This document shows, in pieces, positions 32,392 through 39,401 of a DNA stretch of 64,000 nt (position 1 is the first letter of the stretch; each line of letters starts with the position of its first letter). Below the pieces are notes generated by a model. The model was not told the DNA's origin. It was given only the letters and a program-made list of their open reading frames with translations, and did no database searches. The stretch lies in the NCBI RefSeq assembly GCF_003367245.1, contig NZ_QRGR01000002.1:40281-104280 (forward strand), written 5' to 3'. The translations under genes and the position numbers were made by a program. This DNA is from Pontibacter diazotrophicus. Lineage in GTDB: Bacteria; Bacteroidota; Bacteroidia; Cytophagales; Hymenobacteraceae.

Positions 32392-34320
32392 CTAAAGTAC
32401 CAGCATCTCGATGCGGCGGTTTAGCTGGCGGTTTTCTTCAGAGGTGTTTGGCTGCACGGGCTTGGCCTCACCATAGCCTTTGTAGCGCAGGCGGTCTTTG
32501 CTGATGCCGTTGCTGCTGAGATAATCGACCACGGCTTTCGCTCTTCTTTCTGATAACACTTTGTTATCACTGTCAGACCCTACGTCATCGGTATGCCCTG
32601 CTATCTCCAGCCTTACCTTCTCATTTTGCTGCAAAAGCTTTATTAGCTTGTTCAACTCGGTCTTAGATTTTCTTTCCAGGTTGTACTTGCCTGTATCGAA
32701 GAACAGGTTGTTCAGCACAACGGCAGCACCAGCCTTGATAGGCTCGAGGTATACATCCAGCGCCACTGGTGAAAGGGACTTAGGAGAAGTATAATCAAAG
32801 CTCAGGCTACTCATCAGGTAATCCGGGGCACTCACATACAGGGCATACTGTTTCCCTTCTGTCAACACGACTGTATATTCCCCGTTTACCATATCGGAGC
32901 TTACCTGCTGTACCAGCGAGTCGTTCTCTACATTATAGAGCTGCACCTGGGCTGCCAGTGGCTTTTTGGTGCTCTTGTCGAACACGCGGCCCTGGGCATA
33001 CGTGCTGTTCTCGCTGCTGCGCCATGCTGCCGGCACATCGAAGCGGTAAAGCTGTATGGTAGCCGCTCCGGCATCCGTGTTCTCCTGCCTCGAATAGTAA
33101 CCTACTGTATTATCGGGAGTGATGAAAAGTGATCCTTCATCGGCATGTGTATTCAGCGGATATCCTAAATTCTGCGGTTCCGACCACTTCTGATTTTTCT
33201 CCCGGGTTGTTTTGAAAATATCCAGCCCGCCCAAACCTATATGCCCATCGCTCACAAAGTAGAGGGTTGAGCCACTGGTATGTACGGATGGAGCCATGTC
33301 GCGGCCTGTGGAGTTAACAGATGGTCCGAGGTTCACAGGCTTTTGCCAGGAACCGTCTTCGTTCAGGTACGCTACCCATATATCTTCTTTACCAACTCCC
33401 CCTCCACGTGTGGAAGAAAAGTACAGCGTCCGACCATCCGCAGAAAGGCTCGGCTGCGAATCCCACGCACGCGAGTTCACTACGTTGCCCATGTTTTTTG
33501 GCTTGCTCCACTCATCCCCTGTTCTGAAAGAGATGTACAGGTCACAGTCTCCCTGACTGTCGGGACGGTTGCAGGATGTAAACACGAGGGATTTTCCATC
33601 ACCGGAAATGGTGGCGGCACCTTCATTTGCATGTGTGTTGATGGCCTTGGAGATGGGCAGCGGGTCCTGCCACTCCCCGTCTACCCTTTCACTGATGAAA
33701 ATATTTTCATCATGGTCAGGCCTGGAGCTGGTTCTGGCAGTGTAAATAAAATATCGCTGGTCGGCGGTGGTATAAGGAAAATACTGCAACCCGAAACGGT
33801 TTAAGTTGCCAGGCATTTGTATCGGGTCGAAATCCACAGGCTGCTGCATGGCTTGTAATGCATACTCTGCCGTCTTCACCTGGCTCCGGGACCAGGTTAC
33901 CAGTTTGGGATTCTTTGGCTTGGACTTCAGGAAGGCCTCGTAATTCTCCTTAGCTGCCGCATACTCACCTCTCTCGAACTGCAGATCAGCAAGGTCAAAG
34001 TAATAGCCGCCGTAGGTAGGGCTATACGGAACAAGTTGCAGTCCTTTGTCCAGCAGGTTATATACCGCCACTTTGTTACCCATCATCTTGTTCAGGTTAG
34101 CGGCCCGAATGTAGGCCTCCACAAAGTTAGGATCTTTATCTATCGCCTGTGCTAAAGCGTCTAAAGCTCGGTTAAAATCTCGCGCACGGGTATACTCATC
34201 TGCCTTCTCATACAACCGCTCCGCTTTGGAAGAGTTGGTGCTTAATTTCTGATTTTGTGCCAGACCGGCGGAGGCGGTGGCAACCGTCAGCAGCAAAGCT
34301 GCAAGCAGATTCTTGTACAT
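32392..34320 (-). CDS. OmpA family outer-membrane protein with TPR and PD40 repeats
   Basis: A 642-residue envelope protein. Order: signal peptide (MYKNLLAALLLTVATASAGLAQ), TPR-like helices to about residue 150, a PD40/WD-like propeller with repeats such as SADGRTLYFSSTRGGGVGKEDIWV, a CarboxypepD-like linker (YAQGRVFDKSTKKPLAAQVQL), and a C-terminal OmpA domain that binds peptidoglycan (LEIAGHTDDVGSDSDNKVLS, ending RQLNRRIEM). It likely ties outer membrane to cell wall; the same architecture is found in the PorE component of type IX secretion, so that role is possible. I start at the ATG at 34320, seven bases after queE. Confidence 0.9.
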   Translation of the reverse strand: MYKNLLAALLLTVATASAGLAQNQKLSTNSSKAERLYEKADEYTRARDFNRALDALAQAIDKDPNFVEAYIRAANLNKMMGNKVAVYNLLDKGLQLVPYSPTYGGYYFDLADLQFERGEYAAAKENYEAFLKSKPKNPKLVTWSRSQVKTAEYALQAMQQPVDFDPIQMPGNLNRFGLQYFPYTTADQRYFIYTARTSSRPDHDENIFISERVDGEWQDPLPISKAINTHANEGAATISGDGKSLVFTSCNRPDSQGDCDLYISFRTGDEWSKPKNMGNVVNSRAWDSQPSLSADGRTLYFSSTRGGGVGKEDIWVAYLNEDGSWQKPVNLGPSVNSTGRDMAPSVHTSGSTLYFVSDGHIGLGGLDIFKTTREKNQKWSEPQNLGYPLNTHADEGSLFITPDNTVGYYSRQENTDAGAATIQLYRFDVPAAWRSSENSTYAQGRVFDKSTKKPLAAQVQLYNVENDSLVQQVSSDMVNGEYTVVLTEGKQYALYVSAPDYLMSSLSFDYTSPKSLSPVALDVYLEPIKAGAAVVLNNLFFDTGKYNLERKSKTELNKLIKLLQQNEKVRLEIAGHTDDVGSDSDNKVLSERRAKAVVDYLSSNGISKDRLRYKGYGEAKPVQPNTSEENRQLNRRIEMLVL

Positions 34321-34327
34321 ATGGCTG

Positions 34328-34984
34328 TTAAGGGATATCCATGTATTTATGCGTTTGTAGTGAAACACGCCATTTCGGATTCTCCTTGACGTACTCTACT
34401 ATCAGCGGCATAATGTCGTGGGCCTTGCTCCACTCCGGCTGCAGGTACAATTTGCAGTGTTCCCCTACCAGTGCGGCGTGTTCTTCGGCCCATTTAAAGT
34501 CGCTTCTGTTAAAGATAATAACTTTTAGCTCATTTGCAAAAGGATACACTGTTGCATCTGGGGCTTTAAATTTTTTTGGAGAAAGGCACACCCAATCCCA
34601 CACTCCGCTGATTGGGTAAGCTCCGGAGGTTTCAATAAGCGTTTGAATGCCACGCGCCTGCAACTGTTCCGTTAAAGGCTGCATGTTATAAAGCAAAGGC
34701 TCCCCACCCGTAATCACCACAGCTTTCCCCGGAAAGGCATCTGCCATGGTTACAATCTCTTCTGTCTTCGTGAGCGGGTGCTGCTCTGCATCCCAGGATT
34801 CCTTTACATCGCACCAGTGGCAACCGACGTCGCAGCCACCCAGACGAATAAAATAAGCGGCAGTACCTGAATTGGCACCCTCGCCCTGTATCGTATAAAA
34901 AGCCTCCATCAAAGGAAGTTCGCTGCCGTCTTTCGGCACCGTATGGATAGAGGCTGTTTTGTATGCTTTTGTTATCGATTCCAA
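34328..34984 (-). CDS. queE: 7-carboxy-7-deazaguanine synthase
   Basis: Radical SAM enzyme of queuosine biosynthesis that turns 6-carboxytetrahydropterin into 7-carboxy-7-deazaguanine. The QueE signatures are present: EAFYTIQGEGANSG, then the cluster motif CDVGCHWC at residues 51-58, which is the usual CX3CX2C, and TGGEPLLY. 218 residues is normal. The only start giving the full N-terminus is TTG at 34984; an in-frame ATG at 34909 directly before EAFYTIQGEG would also work. The OmpA gene follows seven bases later, so they may share a transcript, although no functional link is known. Other queuosine genes are not in the window. Confidence 0.94.
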   Translation of the reverse strand: MESITKAYKTASIHTVPKDGSELPLMEAFYTIQGEGANSGTAAYFIRLGGCDVGCHWCDVKESWDAEQHPLTKTEEIVTMADAFPGKAVVITGGEPLLYNMQPLTEQLQARGIQTLIETSGAYPISGVWDWVCLSPKKFKAPDATVYPFANELKVIIFNRSDFKWAEEHAALVGEHCKLYLQPEWSKAHDIMPLIVEYVKENPKWRVSLQTHKYMDIP

Positions 34985-35234
34985 TCTTATGTTGCTGCGG
35001 CACCGCCTTTAAGGCCATGCCCTGTTGTGTTACCAGATTTATTCTGCTGATTCATACTCAAAATCATGCAGAACCTGCAATTTAGCTAAAAAAGAAACAA
35101 GCACAGCAGCGCCTTCCGTTCCATAGCACTGCTATAACGGCAGTTTCTGCTGCTTTTTTTGTGCAGCTGACAATAAAAGTTCATAAAAATTAGCATTTGT
35201 CTAAAAGAGGCACTACTTTGGAGCATCATAAGCA

Positions 35235-35378
35235 ATGAAACAGGCAAATAAAATATCACTTCCTACGCTATCCTTTCTCAAGGACGGGCTTGCCGTGGCC
35301 ATTACTTTCTCTTCTATTACCGCTACAATTATTACAACCCCTTTTGGGGTTTTGCATCACATATCGTCCCGTTCATAA
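35235..35378 (+). CDS. thrL: Thr/Ile-rich leader peptide of the threonine operon
   Basis: A 47-codon open frame directly upstream of the aspartokinase gene. Residues 23-35 read ITFSSITATIITT: nine of thirteen are Thr or Ile, the classical control codons of thr operon attenuation (E. coli ThrL is also Thr/Ile rich). The peptide is followed by hairpins (next entry) and then by the threonine genes. Possible promoter parts are TTTG at 35196 and TACTTTG at 35214, but their spacing is short. No similarity by sequence to ThrL outside composition, as expected for leader peptides. Inferred function: when threonyl- or isoleucyl-tRNA is scarce the ribosome stalls here and the operon is transcribed. Confidence 0.75.
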   Translation: MKQANKISLPTLSFLKDGLAVAITFSSITATIITTPFGVLHHISSRS

Positions 35379-35430
35379 GTACCGCTTTAACAGTGGTACA
35401 AGCCTCCTGTCAGGCAAATTCTCCTTTTTA
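35336..35430 (+). promoter_or_regulatory. Putative attenuator hairpins of the threonine operon
   Basis: Three short stems follow each other: AACCCC/GGGGTT (35336-35351), which overlaps the last Thr codons of the leader; GTACCGC/GTGGTAC (35379-35399), right after the leader stop; and GCCT/AGGC (35402-35415) followed by CTCCTTTTT. The arrangement fits alternative folding controlled by the leader ribosome, but which stem is the terminator cannot be settled by eye. Confidence 0.5.
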
Positions 35431-35450
35431 GCAATTAATTATCCTTTAAT

Positions 35451-36860
35451 ATGTTGGTTTTAAAATTTGGCGGCACCTCGGTGGCAAATGCGCAGGCTAT
35501 ACTACAAATAGCCGCGGTATTAAAAGAAAAAGCATACCCACAAAACATGGTGGTCGTAGTATCGGCCATGTCAGGGGTAACGGACATGCTGGTATCCTGT
35601 TATCAGAAAGCCGTCCAACACGATGCATCCTACCATGAGGTTATCCAGCAACTGGAGACGAAACACATGGAGGCGATTGAGCAGTTGATACCGCACAGCT
35701 ATCAGATTGATATCAAGGGAAAAGTAAAGCTCCTCCTCCGGGAACTCGAGGATATTTGCCAGGGGGTATTTCTGCTGGATGAATTGAGCGACGGCATCAA
35801 GGCAAGAATCATGTCTTATGGTGAGTTACTCTCCTCTTCTGTTGTGTCTGTCGCTTTCAAACACCAGGACCTGCCCAACACCCTGATTGATTCACGCGAC
35901 TACATAGTGACCGATAATAATTACCTGAACGCGAAAGTAGATCAGAAAAAGACCTTCGCCCTTATAAAGGAGCGCATGGCTGATGCTGCTTTGACGATAG
36001 CGCCAGGGTTTATCTCCCGCACAGAAACAGGCAAAACCTCCGTGTTAGGCCGGGGTGGCTCTGATTACACTGCCTCCATTTATGCGGCGGCACTGAATGC
36101 TGAAAGGTTGGAAATATGGTCGGATGTAGATGGCATGTACACCGCAGATCCCCGAAAAGTGAAGGCGGCGCGCTCTATAAAAGAACTGAGTTATAAAGAG
36201 GCGATGGAACTGGCCTATTTTGGAGCCAAAGTGCTTTACCCGCCTACTATAGCGCCACTGGTGGCCGCTCAAATCCCGCTGATGCTAAAGAACACCTTCA
36301 ACCCATCGCATAAAGGAACGCTGATTACGGCCTCTCCTGCTGCGGGACAAAACAGCATCAAAGGGGTTTCCTGTATCGACAATATTGCCCTTATCACGTT
36401 GAGTGGCAGCGGCATGGTGGGTGTGCCAGGTATTGCGATGCGCATGTTCAAGGCAGTGGCCACGCAAAACATTAACATTTACTTTATCACACAGTCATCG
36501 TCGGAGCAAAGCATTACCATTGCCATGGCCGACCAGGAAGGGCAGCTTGCCCTGCAGGCTTTAACCAAAGAGTTTGCGCAGGATATTGAGATATACGATG
36601 TAGACCCGGTAAACTTAGAGCCGCATATGAGTATTGTGGCCATTGTCGGGAACGGTATGATACAGCAGCCGGGCATTGCCGGTACGATGTTCTCGATCCT
36701 TGGCAGCCACAGCATCAACATCAGAGCTATTGCACAGGGGGCAACAGAGCGTAACATTTCCATCGTGGTTCGCGGCGATGACGCTGTGAAAGCCGTAAAC
36801 CTGCTGCACGACAGCTTCTTTTTAGCTAAATCAGAGAAACAAGCCGAAGCAATGGCTTAA
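35451..36860 (+). CDS. lysC: Aspartate kinase (monofunctional)
   Basis: Aspartokinase of 469 residues, the first step of the aspartate family pathway. The start MLVLKFGGTSVANAQ has the KFGGTS catalytic motif; RGGSDYTAS and WSDVDGMYTADPR are further kinase blocks. Two ACT regulatory domains fill the C-terminal third (for example GSGMVGVPGIAMRMFKAVA and GNGMIQQPGIAGTMFSILG), so feedback inhibition by threonine or lysine is expected. It begins the thr operon behind the leader peptide; thrB follows after 15 bases. The symbol lysC is by kinase type; it could equally be read as the kinase part of a split thrA. Confidence 0.92.
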   Translation: MLVLKFGGTSVANAQAILQIAAVLKEKAYPQNMVVVVSAMSGVTDMLVSCYQKAVQHDASYHEVIQQLETKHMEAIEQLIPHSYQIDIKGKVKLLLRELEDICQGVFLLDELSDGIKARIMSYGELLSSSVVSVAFKHQDLPNTLIDSRDYIVTDNNYLNAKVDQKKTFALIKERMADAALTIAPGFISRTETGKTSVLGRGGSDYTASIYAAALNAERLEIWSDVDGMYTADPRKVKAARSIKELSYKEAMELAYFGAKVLYPPTIAPLVAAQIPLMLKNTFNPSHKGTLITASPAAGQNSIKGVSCIDNIALITLSGSGMVGVPGIAMRMFKAVATQNINIYFITQSSSEQSITIAMADQEGQLALQALTKEFAQDIEIYDVDPVNLEPHMSIVAIVGNGMIQQPGIAGTMFSILGSHSINIRAIAQGATERNISIVVRGDDAVKAVNLLHDSFFLAKSEKQAEAMA

Positions 36861-36875
36861 CAAAGTCTTTAAACT

Positions 36876-37835
36876 ATGAATGAATCAGATTATATAAAGG
36901 TCTTTGCGCCAGCTACGGTAGCCAATGTTTGCTGCGGGTTTGATGTGCTGGGCTTTGCCCTTGACCAACCTGGTGATGAAGTATGGGCCCGCAAATCAGA
37001 CACACCCGGTGTCACTATCTCCGCCATTGAAGGCATCAGCGGTCTTTCCTTTAACCCGGAAGAAAACGTGATCGGCGTGGTGGCACAAAAAATAGCGACT
37101 GCCCTGGATGTGCCGTTTGGTATTGAGCTTCAGTTACGCAAAGGGATGCCGGTGGGCAGCGGGCTCGGCAGCAGTGCCGCCAGTTCAGCAGCAGCGGCTT
37201 ATGCCGTAAACGAGTTACTGGGCAAACCCTTTACAACAGAAGAACTCGTTGTCTTCGCCATGGAAGGAGAAAGAGTAGCTTCCGGTTCTGCCCATGCCGA
37301 TAATGTAGCCCCCTCTTTACTGGGAGGTTTTGTTTTGGTAAGAAGTTATGACCCGCTGGACATTGTGCCACTAGGCGTACCGGTAGAACTTTACTGCACC
37401 TGCGTGCATCCGCTGGTAGAACTAAAAACCTCTCTCGCCAGAAGCATTCTCAAAAAAGAAGTTCCGATGCAAAAAGCCATACGGCAGTGGGGGAACCTTG
37501 CTGCTCTGATGGCTGGCCTCCTAAAACGAGACTATAACCTGATTAGCCGCAGCCTGCATGATGAGATATTTGAGCCGGAGCGTGCCTTCCTGATACCGCT
37601 ATTCAAGCAGGCAAAACAGGCAGCACTTGATGCCGGTGCCTTAGGGGCAGGTATCTCCGGATCAGGCCCTTCTATTTTCGCTTTGTCGGCTACGGAAGAA
37701 AGAGCCCAGCAGGTAAAAAATGCCATTGAGCAGGTGTATGCTTCCAGCGGCATCGAGTTAAATACATATGTCACACAAGTGCCGGAGCAAGGCGCACGGG
37801 TCATACAACAACCATCCTTACACGCACACGCATGA
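36876..37835 (+). CDS. thrB: Homoserine kinase
   Basis: GHMP-family kinase of 319 residues that phosphorylates homoserine. The ATP-binding signature is PVGSGLGSSAAS at residues 92-103, preceded by the N-terminal block FAPATVANVCCGFDVLGFAL, which is typical of ThrB, and followed by the third motif GAGISGSGPSIFAL. Cytoplasmic. Its stop overlaps the thrC start (ATGA), so the two genes are translationally coupled. Part of the lysC-thrB-thrC operon controlled by the leader upstream. Confidence 0.97.
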   Translation: MNESDYIKVFAPATVANVCCGFDVLGFALDQPGDEVWARKSDTPGVTISAIEGISGLSFNPEENVIGVVAQKIATALDVPFGIELQLRKGMPVGSGLGSSAASSAAAAYAVNELLGKPFTTEELVVFAMEGERVASGSAHADNVAPSLLGGFVLVRSYDPLDIVPLGVPVELYCTCVHPLVELKTSLARSILKKEVPMQKAIRQWGNLAALMAGLLKRDYNLISRSLHDEIFEPERAFLIPLFKQAKQAALDAGALGAGISGSGPSIFALSATEERAQQVKNAIEQVYASSGIELNTYVTQVPEQGARVIQQPSLHAHA

Positions 37836-39160
37836 AATTCTATAGCACCAACCGCTCATCGCCTGACATGAGCTTTAAAGAGGCAGTTATCAAAGGCCTG
37901 CCCCAGGACAAGGGCCTTTTTTTCCCGGAACAAGTTCCAACCTTGCCTCCCTCCTTTTTTGAGGCTTTGCCCGACATGGCCCTGCCTGAAATTGCATATG
38001 AGGTATTAAAAGAATATACAGCGCCTGATATCAAACCCGATGCGCTTCGTGCCATTTGTGAGGAAGTATTTACTTTTCCCATTCCATTGGTACAGGTGGA
38101 AGAAGGAATTTATGCCTTGGAACTGTTTCATGGTCCTACCTGTGCCTTCAAAGATGTGGGCGCACGCTTTATGTCGCGCTGCCTGCAGGCCTTTGCTGAG
38201 CCGGACAAGCCGGTGACGGTGCTGGTAGCCACTTCAGGCGACACGGGTAGTGCCGTGGCCAACGGCTTTTTGGGTGTAGACAATATTGAAGTGGTGATTC
38301 TGTATCCGAAAGGAGGCGTGAGTGAGATACAGGAGATGCAATTCACTACGCTGGGCCAGAATATTACAGCCGTTGCCGTGGAAGGCACCTTTGATGATTG
38401 TCAGCAATTGGTGAAGCAGGCTTTCTCTGATGAGGAGTTAACCAGGGAGATGAACCTGTCTTCTGCCAACTCCATCAATGTGGCCCGCTGGTTACCACAG
38501 ATGGTGTATTACTTCCATGCCTGGGGCCAGTGGCGCAAGCAAAACCCTGAAAACGATGCTGCTGGCGCCACCTTTGCTGTGCCAAGCGGAAATTTCGGCA
38601 ACCTGGCAGCAGGCGTTATTGCAAGGCAAATGGGCCTGCCTGTGCTCTATTTTATTGCCGCCACTAACAGAAACAAAGTAGTACCAGCCTACCTGGAATC
38701 CGGTGAATATTCGCCGGCACCCTCGGTAGCTACCATTGCCAATGCCATGGATGTAGGCAGCCCAAACAACTTCCCGCGCATATTGGAGATGTTCGGTAAT
38801 AAGTATGAGGACCTGAAGCAGGTGCTGAAAGGCTACTGGACAGAGGATGCCCCTATCCGAACGGCCATACAAGAAGTGAACGAGAATCACAAATACCTCC
38901 TGGACCCGCACGGTGCTATTGCTTACCTGAGCCTGAAGCAGTACCTCCCGTCCATGGAGACAGATGGCATCTTCCTGGAAACAGCCCACCCGGCCAAGTT
39001 TAAAGGGAGTATAGACGACATACTGGGTTCAGATATTGCGCTGCCAGAACAACTGCAGGCTTTCCTGAACAAGCCGAAGCAGTCCGGCAGCATCGGGAAC
39101 AACTACAGCCAGTTTGCCGCTCTGCTTCAGGAGCAGCATAAGCTACAGTCCCAGTCCTGA
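37832..39160 (+). CDS. thrC: Threonine synthase
   Basis: Pyridoxal-phosphate enzyme of 442 residues that makes threonine from phosphohomoserine. Lys107 in HGPTCAFKDVGARF is the PLP lysine; ATSGDTGSAVANGF binds the phosphate of the cofactor and PSGNFGNLAAG is a further fold II block. The N-terminal start MKFYSTNRSSPDMSFKEAV is typical of the ThrC type in bacteria such as E. coli. Start overlaps the thrB stop by four bases. Downstream is a family C palindrome and then the bifunctional aspartokinase gene. Confidence 0.97.
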   Translation: MKFYSTNRSSPDMSFKEAVIKGLPQDKGLFFPEQVPTLPPSFFEALPDMALPEIAYEVLKEYTAPDIKPDALRAICEEVFTFPIPLVQVEEGIYALELFHGPTCAFKDVGARFMSRCLQAFAEPDKPVTVLVATSGDTGSAVANGFLGVDNIEVVILYPKGGVSEIQEMQFTTLGQNITAVAVEGTFDDCQQLVKQAFSDEELTREMNLSSANSINVARWLPQMVYYFHAWGQWRKQNPENDAAGATFAVPSGNFGNLAAGVIARQMGLPVLYFIAATNRNKVVPAYLESGEYSPAPSVATIANAMDVGSPNNFPRILEMFGNKYEDLKQVLKGYWTEDAPIRTAIQEVNENHKYLLDPHGAIAYLSLKQYLPSMETDGIFLETAHPAKFKGSIDDILGSDIALPEQLQAFLNKPKQSGSIGNNYSQFAALLQEQHKLQSQS

Positions 39161-39205
39161 TAAGTAGTTTGCTGCGTTTTCAGATTTATAAATGCTTCAA
39201 ACACT

Positions 39206-39286
39206 AAACCCACCCCTGCCCCTCCGAGGAGGGGAATTTTTCCTCATTGTGTAATTCCCCTCCTTGGAGGGGCAGGGGTGGGTTTT
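39206..39286. repeat. GC-rich palindrome, family C copy 4
   Basis: AAACCCACCCCTGCCCCTCC at the left and GGAGGGGCAGGGGTGGGTTT at the right, with AATTCCCCTCC/GGAGGGGAATT inside. It lies between thrC and thrA and ends in TTTT, so it may also stop transcription from the thr operon. Confidence 0.9.
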
Positions 39287-39355
39287 ATAGTTATGAGGTG
39301 TAGCCGCTTTAAAGAAAGTCGCCTCATACAAACTCGAAATCAAAAAAGAAAAGAT

Positions 39356-39379
39356 GCATTTCTCGCAGCAGAGAAATGC
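39356..39379 (+). promoter_or_regulatory. Hairpin just upstream of thrA
   Basis: GCATTTCTC and GAGAAATGC form a perfect nine-base-pair stem with a six-base loop, ending 22 bases before the thrA ATG. It may fold in the mRNA leader and influence translation. An in-frame ATG at 39354 overlaps it. Confidence 0.5.
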
Positions 39380-39401
39380 CCATAACCATACCACCAAAGC
39401 C

